Origin: Rhodoblastus sp963704565
Lineage (GTDB): Bacteria > Pseudomonadota > Alphaproteobacteria > Rhizobiales > Beijerinckiaceae
NCBI GenBank assembly: GCA_963704565.1
Contig: OY969917.1
Location: forward strand, 1,922,001 to 1,986,000
DNA: 64,000 bases
Direction of reading: 5' to 3'
Below are positions 1 through 8,124 of this stretch, in pieces. Under the pieces are notes generated by a model, which did no database searches, was not told the origin of the DNA, and worked only from the letters and a program-made list of their open reading frames with translations. The number at the start of each line of letters is the position of its first letter. Within the stretch, counting starts at the first letter, position 1. Both the position numbers and the translations under genes were made by a program.

Positions 1-2330
1 CGCGCGCGCGCGGCCACGGCGGCGTCGAGCGCGGCGGCGGTGCGGCGCCAAACGTCGCGCAAATCGTCGAGACAATCGTCGCCGTAAAGGGCGAAGGCCT
101 CGGGTCCGAGCGCCCGCCATGTCCGGCACAGCCGCGCCAGCGCGGCGGCGCCGACATTGCCGGCGCTGCTTTCGAGCGCATGGGCCTCGCGCCCGAAGGC
201 GTGGAGGTCGCCCTGCTCGACCGCGATCATCATGCGTTCGGCGGTTCGTCCGCCTTCCTCGACGAACTCCCGGACAATCTGGCGCAGGAAATTCTCGCCG
301 CCCAGCGCGGCCAAAGCGTCGATCGACTTTTCCTCAAGGTCGGGCGCGGCTTTTTCCGCCTTGCGCCGGCGGCGCGGCGCGGGCGCGGCGGAGGCGCCGT
401 CGCGCAGCGCCGCGTCGAGCGCGGCGAGCAGGGCGTCGGCGGGAATCGGCTTGACCAGACAGGCCGCCATGCCGGCCTGTTCGCATTCCTCGCGCCGCCA
501 CGCGCTGGCGTCCGCCGTCAAGGCGACGATCGGCGCGCAGGCTGCGCCGGCGCGGGCAAGGCGATAAAGCCGCGCCGCCTCAGCGCCGTCGATTTTCGGC
601 ATGTTCAGGTCGAGCAGAAAGAGATCGAAATCCTCGCTCAGCATGGCGTCGAGCGCCGCTTCGCCGTCGGCGGCCGGCGTGACCCGGTAGCCGGCGCCGG
701 ACAGGATCGCTTCGAAGATCATGCGGTTGACGCCGTTGTCCTCGGCGAGCAGAATTTTCCGGCCGGCTCCGCGCGATGGAACGGCGGCGTCGGCCATCAT
801 GTCGGCCGGGCCGCCCGACAATTCGGCGAGTTGCGCCGCAACCGACCGCGCCGCCGCGATTTCCCCGGCCTCGTCGCGGCGGGCGATCGCGGCGAGGGCG
901 AAGCGGCGCGCGAGCGCGAGGGCGTCGAAAGGCGCGGAAGCGAGCAGGCAGACCGGACCGGGCGCCTGCGGCCTCTCCCAGGCTTTCGCGCCATCGAACG
1001 CCAGCGGCGGCGCGACGGCGCGCGACGGGCGCGCGGGCGCCGCGTCGGGATCGCGCGCCACCGCCAGTTCGAACCAGAACAAGGCGCCCTTGCCGGGGTC
1101 GCTTTCCACCCCGATGCGGCCGCCGCGCGCCTCGATGCGGCGCCGCGCGATGGCGAGCCCGAGGCCGCTGCCGCCGAAACGGGCGGCGATATCCGGGCCG
1201 CCTTGCACGAAAGCCTCGAAAATCCGGGCCTGCGCCGCCTTGTCGATCCCGATGCCGGTGTCGCGCGCCTCGATCCGCAGCGTCAGGGCGCCATGGGCGC
1301 CGTCCCTGGCCGAAACATGGATCGCGACCGCGCCCTTGTCGGTGAACTTCACCGCATTGCCGCCGAGATTCTGGATCGTGTCGAGCAGGAGGCCGGGTTC
1401 GGCGCGGATGAAGCGCGGCGCGCCCGCGTCGATGCACAGGCCCAGCCGCACGCCCTTCCGTTCGGCCTCGACCGCCAGCATGGCGCGCAACGAGACCAGG
1501 AGCGCATAGAGATCGACGCTCTCGGGCGGCGGCGTCGTGGCGACGAATTCGTCGCGCGAGATGGTCAGAAGCCCCTCGATATGGCGCAGCAACACGCCGC
1601 CCGCCCCGCGAATGGTCTGAATCATGTCGCGCTGCTCGTCGTCGAGCCGGGTTCTGGTCAACAGATCGCCAAGGCCGAGGATCGCGGTCAGGGGGGTGCG
1701 CAATTCGTGGCTCACATTGGCGAGCAGCAGGGTTTTGGCGCGATTGGCGCGTTCGGCCTCGGCGCGCGCCTCGGCGACGCGGCGCAGCAGCAGCGCGCCA
1801 TAGGCGGGCATGGTGACGAGGGCCAGGAACAGGCCGGCGGACAGCCCGGGATTATGCCGCCAGAACGGCGTGGCCCAGATGACGGCGGCGAATCCGATCG
1901 CGGCGCAGACGACGGCGACCGCCATGAAGGCCGCGCCGAGCCGCAAGCCATTGCCGAGAATCATCCATAAGTAGAGCGGGTAAAGAAAGGCCGAGGCGCC
2001 CGAGCCGAGATAAAGGCCGTAAGAGATAATGGCGGAATCGCCGAAGATCGCGAGAACGCGGCGCCAAAGGCTTCGTTCGGGCCAAAGCAGGAGATGGACC
2101 TGAACCAGACCGACCATCAAGACATAGGCCTGAAGTCCGGGCAGTCCTTCGCCAAGAAAATGGCGCGCCTCAGCGCCGCTTTGCGCCTGAAGCCAGGCGG
2201 CGAGCAGCACCATCGACGCGAGAACGAAGCGATTCAGAGTGATGCCCTGTTCGCCGAAATCCGCCGCGAGCGTCAGGCCGCGCCGCGCCTTGCCGGCGGC
2301 GGCGTGAACTATGCGGGCCAGGCCGCTCAT
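1..2330 (-). CDS. RpfC-like hybrid sensor histidine kinase (3' end outside window)
   Basis: Membrane-bound hybrid kinase expected to pass phosphate His-Asp-His. About 776 residues are visible and the C-terminus runs off the left edge. In order I see several hydrophobic segments (about residues 30-185), a HisKA H-box with NVSHELRTPL (His208), an ATPase N-box QNLGGNAVKF and G-box DTGIGI, a receiver domain with acceptor Asp574 in LLDLNMPKIDG, and a C-terminal Hpt domain with HALESSAGNVG (His717). This order resembles RpfC. The ATG overlaps the stop of the response-regulator gene (ATGA, 2327-2330), so the two are probably translationally coupled. The ligand cannot be told from sequence. The long plus-strand frame over the same DNA is a GC-bias shadow. 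Confidence 0.9.
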   Translation of the reverse strand, partial: MSGLARIVHAAAGKARRGLTLAADFGEQGITLNRFVLASMVLLAAWLQAQSGAEARHFLGEGLPGLQAYVLMVGLVQVHLLLWPERSLWRRVLAIFGDSAIISYGLYLGSGASAFLYPLYLWMILGNGLRLGAAFMAVAVVCAAIGFAAVIWATPFWRHNPGLSAGLFLALVTMPAYGALLLRRVAEARAEAERANRAKTLLLANVSHELRTPLTAILGLGDLLTRTRLDDEQRDMIQTIRGAGGVLLRHIEGLLTISRDEFVATTPPPESVDLYALLVSLRAMLAVEAERKGVRLGLCIDAGAPRFIRAEPGLLLDTIQNLGGNAVKFTDKGAVAIHVSARDGAHGALTLRIEARDTGIGIDKAAQARIFEAFVQGGPDIAARFGGSGLGLAIARRRIEARGGRIGVESDPGKGALFWFELAVARDPDAAPARPSRAVAPPLAFDGAKAWERPQAPGPVCLLASAPFDALALARRFALAAIARRDEAGEIAAARSVAAQLAELSGGPADMMADAAVPSRGAGRKILLAEDNGVNRMIFEAILSGAGYRVTPAADGEAALDAMLSEDFDLFLLDLNMPKIDGAEAARLYRLARAGAACAPIVALTADASAWRREECEQAGMAACLVKPIPADALLAALDAALRDGASAAPAPRRRRKAEKAAPDLEEKSIDALAALGGENFLRQIVREFVEEGGRTAERMMIAVEQGDLHAFGREAHALESSAGNVGAAALARLCRTWRALGPEAFALYGDDCLDDLRDVWRRTAAALDAAVAARA

Positions 2331-3822
2331 GCGCGGCGGGCCCCGATTTCGGGACTGGCGCCGACCTCGCGCGCCGCGAGCAGCGCGCCAATATCCCGCA
2401 AGGCGAAAGACGCGCCGAAACAGGCCCCCTGCGCCCAGCCGACGCCCGCGCGCCGCAGCGCCGGCAGCAGCTCCGGCGATGGCGCGTCGGCCGCGCGAAG
2501 CAAGGGCGCCTTACCCAGTTCGCGTTCGATCCGCGCTCTCAATTCGCGCGCCCTTTCCACGCCCGAGGGATCGGGGCTCGAAAAGCGCAAAGCGTCGCTC
2601 CAGCCTTCGCCCAGCACGCGGAGCAGCGCCGGCCAATAAGCCGCTTCGGCGTCGTTTCGCCGCAAGGCGCCGAGGTCGACGATCAGGCGCGCGCCAAGCG
2701 CCTTCAAGGAATGGGCCAGCTTTGGCGTCCAGGCGCCGTCCGCGCCGAGATCGCGAATGGGAATGAGGAGATCCAGCCATTCCAGCCGAGCTCCCGAATG
2801 AGCGATGACGGCCGGCAGGCGCAGGATCGCCGCTTCGGCGGAATCGCCGCCCAGGCCGAGGCGCAAGACGACGCGAAATTCCCCCGCGGCGCGGTTGATC
2901 CGCGCGGCGCAGGCCAAAGCGACGCGCCAGGCCTCGGGATCGTCAAGCGCCGCCTCGTCGGCGCCGGCGAGCAATTGCGCGCCGGCCAGCGCCCCGGTGG
3001 CGAGATCGACCGCCGGAGCGAGCCGCCAGCGCTCGCCCTCGGACGCCGCGACCGGCTCGTTCTCGCGCAAGCCCTGGATCGCCGCCCGCAGGCAGGCGGC
3101 GGCGCCCTCGCCCGGACGCGGCAGGGCGGCGCCGGCGCGCAGCGCCGCGACGCCCGCGAAAAGCCCGCGAAGGCCCGACAGCCGGCGCGCCAGGGCGCGC
3201 GCGTCGGCCGGCGCCGCGACTTCATTTTGCAGCACGGCGTAACGCAGCGGATCGAGCCGCGCGACAAAGTCGCTGTCGCGCAAAGTTTCGCGCAAAGCTC
3301 CGGAAAGATCGGGCGCCGGGCCGATCGGATCGATTTCGACGACATGAAGCGCATAGCCGCTCTCGCCGCAGCGCTCCAGCAAGGCGCGCGTCTCGTCCTC
3401 GGCCGGATTTCGCTCCTTCGCCGGAACGACGGCGCCGCCGGCGGACTGGCTGAGCTTGAGCAGGTTGCGGGCGCGGGCGATGAATTCGTAATGATCGACC
3501 GGCGCGCGCAAGAAATCCGTCGCGCCGCTTTCGAGCGCCCGCAGTTTTTTCTCTGACGCTGGCCGCAGACCGTGATCATCATGATCGGGACGCGGCTGGC
3601 GCCCGGCAGGGCGCGAAATCGGGTGATGAATTCGTCGCCGTCGATGGCCGGCATCTCATAATCGGTGACGATCAGATCGGCGCTGTTCGCCGCCAGCCAG
3701 TCGAGCGCCCCGGCGGCGTCGCCAAAGGCGTTGACCGAGATGTCCTGTCCAAGAGAGCCTACAAGTTGTGAGTAAATGGCGCGATTTGTCGCGCGATCGT
3801 CGACGATGACTATACTGTACAT
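2327..3822 (-). CDS. Response regulator with degenerate GGDEF and EAL domains; frameshifted
   Basis: The N-terminus from ATG 3822 is a clear receiver domain (MYSIVIVDD, acceptor region VTDYEMPAIDGDEF, then IMMITV). At an A6 run near 3547-3552 the receiver frame is lost, and the rest (RALESGATDFLRAPVDHYEF onward) continues in another frame to the stop at 2327. The output half resembles tandem GGDEF-EAL domains with catalytic signatures missing: no GGDEF loop, and AQLLAG where EALLR is usual, though a terminal QGACFG remains. It is therefore probably a non-catalytic c-di-GMP-type effector or receptor. It is coupled by ATGA to the RpfC-like kinase, where RpfC systems usually have an HD-GYP partner. 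The break may be a sequencing error, a real mutation, or -1 frameshifting at A AAA AAC. Confidence 0.7.
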
Positions 3823-4065
3823 TCCAGAACCCGGTCGCCTGTTTCGAGCCCGCCGCGTTGTTCGTTTTTTTCGGCAATAGAACGACGCCGCCCGCCGGCG
3901 TCTGTCCGCGGGTCTCAGACCGCCCATTTTCAGTCAAACTCATTAAGGTATTGTTTCTGCTAAGCTTTGATTGCCACCGGTTTTTCCGTGGAGGCGCCGC
4001 GGGACGGATGCCTTTGTTTCCGCGAGGTCATCAAGAAACGCAGCTTGCGTTTTTCCTGCGGGCGT

Positions 4066-4590
4066 TCAGGCAAAAAAGCGCGTCAGGCGCCGGATTCCGC
4101 CGGCGTCGACGCGGCGCGCCGCTTCGGCGAGTCGCGCGCCGCCGATGCGCAGATCGGGCGCGATTTCGGCCAGCGGAACCAGGACGAAGGCCCGCTGCAA
4201 AAGGCCGGGATGCGGCAGCACGAGACTTTCGTCGCGCCAGTTCAGGTCGTCGTAGAACAAAAGGTCGATGTCGATGATCCGCGGCCCCCAGCGCCGGGTC
4301 TCCTCCCGCCCCAGCGCGCGCTCGGTCGCCTTGAGCAGATCGAGCAGGTCGAGCGGCGCGAGACTGGTGCGCGCCAGAGCGCAGGCGTTGACGAAATCCG
4401 GCTGGTCGGTCACGCCCCAGGGCGGGGTGGCGTAAAGCGACGACAAAGCGTCGAAGGCCACGCCCGCGTCGCGCAGGGCGGCGACGGCGCGGCGGAGATT
4501 TTCCTCCGGATCGCCGAGATTGGCGCCGAGACCGAGGCCGATGCGGCTCTCCTGACGCGTCTCCTGGCGCGAAAATTCAGGCGCGCTCAA
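4066..4590 (-). CDS. folK: 6-hydroxymethyl-7,8-dihydropterin pyrophosphokinase
   Basis: Folate biosynthesis: transfers pyrophosphate from ATP to 6-hydroxymethyl-dihydropterin, giving the substrate of FolP. The 174-residue protein has the family hallmarks GLGANLGDPEENL near the N-terminus, YATPPWGVTDQPDF, and the catalytic stretch RRWGPRIIDIDLLFYDD, followed by LPHPGLLQRAFVLVPL. The start is a TTG at 4590 preceded by GGAGCGAG lying inside the end of folP, so the genes overlap by 14 bases and are coupled. folB, usually between folP and folK in related bacteria, is not here. Confidence 0.95.
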   Translation of the reverse strand: MSAPEFSRQETRQESRIGLGLGANLGDPEENLRRAVAALRDAGVAFDALSSLYATPPWGVTDQPDFVNACALARTSLAPLDLLDLLKATERALGREETRRWGPRIIDIDLLFYDDLNWRDESLVLPHPGLLQRAFVLVPLAEIAPDLRIGGARLAEAARRVDAGGIRRLTRFFA

Positions 4591-5431
4591 TCTCGCTCCA
4601 GATTTTCAGGGCGCCGACATGTTCGGCCACGTCATGAACGCGAAAAATCGCCGCCCCGCGCGAAAAGGCGCGCAGATGCGCGGCCAGTGTGCCCGCGAGC
4701 CGGTCTTCGACCGGCGCGCCGGTCAGGGCGCCGATGAAGCTCTTGCGCGAGGCGCCGATCAGCACCGGCAGGTCATATTCCCCGTGCAGGGCGCCGCAGG
4801 CGTCGATGGCCTGGAGATTCTGGCGTAAGGTCTTGCCGAAGCCGACGCCTGGATCGAGCACGATTTTTCCCCGCGCCACGCCGGCTTTTTTGGCGCGGGA
4901 AAGCGTCTCGTCGAAAAAGGCGAACATGTCGGCGACGATGTCGCGCGCGGGATCGATCGCGGCGCAATGATGCATGATCACCAGCGCCGCGCCGCTTTCC
5001 GCCGCCACTTCCGCCAGGGCCGGATCGGCGCGCAGGCCCGAAACATCGTTGATCATGGCGGCGCCGAGCGCCAGCGCGCGGCGGGCGACGAAAGCCTTGG
5101 CGGTGTCGACCGAGACCGGCAGGGCGAGGCGCGCCAGCAGCGGCGCCAGCACGGAGTCGAGCCGCGCCCATTCCTCGGCCTCGCCGACCGGAACGAAGCC
5201 GGGCCGGGTCGATTCCGCGCCGATGTCGATAATGTCGGCTCCCGCTGCGGCCATGGCCCGGGCGTGGGCCAGCGCCGGCTCCGCCGCGACGAAACGTCCG
5301 CCGTCGGAGAACGAATCCGGCGTGACGTTCAAGACGCCCATGACGAGGGGCGCGCTCTGGAACCGGGCGACGAGCGCGTCGGCGGCGGCACGGGCTTTGG
5401 CGTAAGGGTCCATGGGACGAACGATGTCCAC
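4577..5431 (-). CDS. folP: Dihydropteroate synthase
   Basis: Condenses the FolK product with p-aminobenzoate to dihydropteroate; the sulfonamide target. The 284-residue TIM barrel shows both family signatures: GVLNVTPDSFSDGG near residue 33 and DIGAESTRPG further on, plus NDVSGL, DPGVGFGKT and the closing IFRVHDV (binding-site Arg and His). The frame opens with GTG at 5431; an in-frame ATG at 5413 is an equally plausible start because neither has a strong ribosome binding site. First gene of a two-gene folP-folK unit. Confidence 0.95.
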   Translation of the reverse strand: MDIVRPMDPYAKARAAADALVARFQSAPLVMGVLNVTPDSFSDGGRFVAAEPALAHARAMAAAGADIIDIGAESTRPGFVPVGEAEEWARLDSVLAPLLARLALPVSVDTAKAFVARRALALGAAMINDVSGLRADPALAEVAAESGAALVIMHHCAAIDPARDIVADMFAFFDETLSRAKKAGVARGKIVLDPGVGFGKTLRQNLQAIDACGALHGEYDLPVLIGASRKSFIGALTGAPVEDRLAGTLAAHLRAFSRGAAIFRVHDVAEHVGALKIWSEIERA

Positions 5432-5531
5432 AATCGGCTGGATTGAGCCGCGGCCGGTTTAGGCGCGCCCGCCGGCGAAGTAAAGCAAGGCCGAAGGCGG
5501 GACGCGGAAGCGGCAGCAGGCGAATCGAGGC

Positions 5532-6527
5532 TTATTCCAGATTCTTCTCGACGTCGAACGACGGCTCCGCCTCGGGTTCGAGTTCGGGTTCGCCGGCGAA
5601 CAGCCTCGGCGCCTTGACTTTCTTGTGCCGGCCGCCCTGGTGCAGCATTTCGATCTGCACCTGCTGGATTTCCGACAGGCGCTGCCATTGCCGGGAGATC
5701 AAATAGTCTATTTTTTCATGCAAATGGCGGATTTCCAGCTCCGCCTTGAGATTGACGCGATAATCGTTGTAGGAGCGCTGACGGTCTTTTTCTTCCTGCC
5801 GCTTCTGGCTCATCATGATCACCGGTGCCTGGATCGCGGCGATGCAGGACAGCAAAAGATTGAGCAGAATGAACGGATACGGATCGAAAGTCGACGTTGC
5901 GCCCTGATAAACGTTAAGGGCAATCCAAGCGGCCAGGAAAAAGCCGAAGGCGATCAGAAACGACCAGCTTCCGCCAAAGCTCGCGAGGTGATCCGAAAGA
6001 CGTTCACCGAACGTGCGATGTTCGTCATATTCCTCCTCGGTGTTCTCGGCGATGGTGTCCTGTTTCGCGATGCTTTCGGCGACTTCGCGGTCGAGCTCCG
6101 AAAACTCGCCGTGCTCCTGCTGAAGCAGTTCTTCCACGTAAAGCATCTGATAGCGGGCCAGCTCGCCATAACTGATCTTGGCCTCCGGCGGCAGGTCCGG
6201 GAAGTCGCGCTGGATGCGTTCGGCGAGCGACGGCCGGAGGCTGTCGATGCGGACCAATTGGCGCTTGCGGTATTTGCGGCCGCTGATCGCCGACGCCGAT
6301 TTCCTGGCGCGCTGCTGCCTGGCTTCCCCAGCCTCGTCATCGCTTTCGATGGCCTCGTCATCGCTTTCGATGAAGTCCTGATCTTCGTCGTGGTCCTGCT
6401 GGTCAAGCTCGCCATCGGCAAGACTGTCATCGAGCGAAAGGTTCTCGCTGTTCGGCGTCGTGGACAAGATCGTCTCCGGAACGGATCGCGGCGGATCCCG
6501 GGGGTCTGGGTAAAGGCGTTCGCGCAT
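5532..6527 (-). CDS. DUF1003 family membrane protein
   Basis: A 331-residue protein. The first 100 residues are acidic and low in complexity (repeated ESDDEA), followed by a basic patch (RKYRKRQL). The conserved DUF1003 core begins near residue 175 with two membrane spans (SFLIAFGFFLAAWIALNVY and FILLNLLLSCIAAIQAPVIM), then MMSQKRQEEKDRQRS and a coiled-coil-like helix (LKAELEIRHLHEKIDYL). The biochemical role of DUF1003 proteins is not established; the extended acidic N-terminus is unusual. It is probably transcribed alone, as neighbours on the same strand are more than 85 bases away. Confidence 0.85.
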   Translation of the reverse strand: MRERLYPDPRDPPRSVPETILSTTPNSENLSLDDSLADGELDQQDHDEDQDFIESDDEAIESDDEAGEARQQRARKSASAISGRKYRKRQLVRIDSLRPSLAERIQRDFPDLPPEAKISYGELARYQMLYVEELLQQEHGEFSELDREVAESIAKQDTIAENTEEEYDEHRTFGERLSDHLASFGGSWSFLIAFGFFLAAWIALNVYQGATSTFDPYPFILLNLLLSCIAAIQAPVIMMSQKRQEEKDRQRSYNDYRVNLKAELEIRHLHEKIDYLISRQWQRLSEIQQVQIEMLHQGGRHKKVKAPRLFAGEPELEPEAEPSFDVEKNLE

Positions 6528-6614
6528 GCATCGCCGAAGGCCGGCGCAACACGCGGCCCGGCGGCAAGCCTGCGTTTCTCACACGAAACCGGATGCGTCG
6601 CGAGATAAAAATAT

Positions 6615-6689
6615 TGGAGCGGGCGATGAGAATCGAACTCACGACATACAGCTTGGGAAGCTGTCGTTCTGCCACTGAACTACGCCCGC
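6615..6689 (-). tRNA. tRNA-Gly (anticodon CCC)
   Basis: A cloverleaf can be drawn on the minus strand: acceptor GCGGGCG/CGCCCGC, D-arm GTTCAGTGGCAGAAC, anticodon stem ACAGC/GCTGT with loop TTCCCAA (anticodon CCC), T-arm with loop TTCGATT. Discriminator T at 6618 and an encoded CCA at 6615-6617. It closely resembles known bacterial tRNA-Gly(CCC). Confidence 0.95.
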
Positions 6690-6724
6690 GCGCCCGACTC
6701 TCTTAGCCGGATCGCCGCCCGCCT

Positions 6725-7831
6725 TCAACGGGGGTCGCGAAAATGTTTGGAGAGTTTCAGCCCCTGCGACTGGTAATTCGAGCTTAAGGCTGAGCCATAG
6801 AGATCGCGGGGGCGCTCGGCCATGCGCTCATAAACCAGGCGCCCGACCGGCTGGCCGTCCTCCAGGATGAACGGCACGTCATGCGAGCGCACCTCCAGCA
6901 CCGCCCGCGCGCCCCTGCCGCCGTCCTCCACCATGCCGAAGCCGGGATCGAAAAAGCCGGCGTAATGGACGCGGAACTCGCCGACCAGCGGATCGAAGGG
7001 GGTCATTTCGGCGGCGTGGTCGGGCGGCACGACCACCTCTTCCTTCGACGCCAGAATGTAGAATTCGCCGGGATCGAGCACCAGTTCGCCGCCTGGGCTG
7101 GCGAAGATCGCCTCCCAAAAATCGGCGGCGTCGCAGGAGGCCGGCTTGTCCACGTCGATCAGTCCGGTATGGCGTTTGGCGCGATAGCCGACCGGCCCGC
7201 CGCTAAAACCCGCAAGATCGATCGAAACCGTCACCCCGCCGCAAAACGCCGGCTTTTCGGTCGAGACCAGCCTGGTTCGCGCATGGAGTTCGGCGTGGGC
7301 CGCGTCGTCGAGCCGCGCATGGCCGCGGCGAAAGCGGATTTGCGACAGGCGCGAGCCGGCGCGCGCCAATATGGGAAAGGTGCGCGGCGAAATTTCCGCA
7401 TAGAGCGCGCCATGATAGCCGGCCGCGATCGTGTCGAAGGCTTCGGCGCGGTCGGCGATGACGCGGGTGAAGACGTCGATGCGGCCGGTCGAGCTTTTGG
7501 GGTTGGCGCTGGCCGCGACATCGGGCGGCAGGCCTAAGCCTTCCATGAGTTCGGCGACGTAGACGCAGTTGGTCTCCAGCACCGCGCCGGGGCCGAGGTC
7601 GATCTCATGCAGGGCGTGGCGGGCGATCGCCTCGCCGACGCTGCGCGCGCCGGGCAGAAAGCTCGCGCGCATGCGCCAGGCGCGCCGCCCCAGCCGCAGA
7701 TCGAGGCTGGCGGGCTGGATCTGGCCGGGCGCCAGCGGCGCGGCGGGGCGGATGGCGCCGCTCTGGGCCAGCGCCGCGATCTGATGGGCGGCGAAAACGC
7801 CTTGCGCCTGTTTTATCGCCGCTGCCGTCAC
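6725..7831 (-). CDS. 2'-deoxycytidine 5'-triphosphate deaminase-family protein (double-domain)
   Basis: A 368-residue protein of the dCTP deaminase/dUTPase superfamily, about twice the length of classical Dcd. Dcd-like motifs occur in both halves: QPASLDLRLG near residue 40 and SANPKSSTGRIDVF near 108 in the first, TGLIDVDKPA and LDPGEFYILASKEEVVVP in the second. Expected role: pyrimidine nucleotide metabolism (dCTP to dUTP), though activity of this fused alphaproteobacterial form is inferred only from family membership. Start GTG 7831 is chosen because GGGAGAGATC precedes it at proper spacing. Divergent from metZ, with the SAM-II riboswitch between. Confidence 0.85.
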   Translation of the reverse strand: MTAAAIKQAQGVFAAHQIAALAQSGAIRPAAPLAPGQIQPASLDLRLGRRAWRMRASFLPGARSVGEAIARHALHEIDLGPGAVLETNCVYVAELMEGLGLPPDVAASANPKSSTGRIDVFTRVIADRAEAFDTIAAGYHGALYAEISPRTFPILARAGSRLSQIRFRRGHARLDDAAHAELHARTRLVSTEKPAFCGGVTVSIDLAGFSGGPVGYRAKRHTGLIDVDKPASCDAADFWEAIFASPGGELVLDPGEFYILASKEEVVVPPDHAAEMTPFDPLVGEFRVHYAGFFDPGFGMVEDGGRGARAVLEVRSHDVPFILEDGQPVGRLVYERMAERPRDLYGSALSSNYQSQGLKLSKHFRDPR

Positions 7832-7956
7832 CGATCTCTCCCAGCCTGTTTCGCCCCCATTCCAAACGGGCGCGCGAGCCTAATGCAACTTTGCCCTTCG
7901 GCAAAGACGCAGTTTGAGCCGCGTTGACCCCGCGCGGCGCCGGAGTTACAAATGGA

Positions 7957-8016
7957 GCGTGGTCATTTGAGCCGGCCGGCTTGCCGCCACGTTAAACAAA
8001 GGTGCTAAAAGGTCGG
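7957..8016 (+). promoter_or_regulatory. SAM-II riboswitch
   Basis: The segment matches the SAM-II (metA) aptamer: P1 strands CGTGG (7958-7962) and CCACG (7987-7991), the conserved CATTTGAGCCGG, CTTGC before the P1 closing strand, and the pseudoknot-forming tail TTAAACAAAGGTGCTAAAAG. It lies upstream of metZ, a classic alphaproteobacterial target, and should repress when S-adenosylmethionine is abundant. It ends about 97 bases before the metZ Shine-Dalgarno, farther than usual; alternative hairpins fill the gap (8059-8109). Confidence 0.9.
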
Positions 8017-8058
8017 GTCTGCCCAAAATCGAGCAGCCGGCCTCCTTGCTTTTTGAAG

Positions 8059-8109
8059 CCCAAGGGCGCTTCGCGCCCATTGGGATCGCAGCCAATGGCG
8101 CTTCGCGCC
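8059..8109 (+). promoter_or_regulatory. Alternative hairpins between SAM-II aptamer and metZ
   Basis: Three mutually competing helices are visible: CCCAAGGGCGC paired to GCGCCC-A-TTGGG (8059-8084); CCATTGG (8077-8083) paired to CCAATGG (8092-8098); and GGCGC-TTC-GCGCC (8097-8109), four bases before the GAGGAG ribosome binding site at 8113-8118. The layout suggests an expression platform. That is inference from base pairing. Confidence 0.5.
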
Positions 8110-8124
8110 TGTGAGGAGTTCGCC

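Noticed and set aside
180..1970. 596-codon plus-strand frame over the kinase gene
   Set aside because: The minus strand encodes a full set of kinase, receiver and Hpt motifs; the plus frame has no family motif and is low-complexity, typical of G+C-rich antisense frames.
8002..8124. In-frame GTG at 8002 as an upstream metZ start
   Set aside because: It lies inside the SAM-II aptamer, has no ribosome binding site, and the added residues do not look like MetZ.
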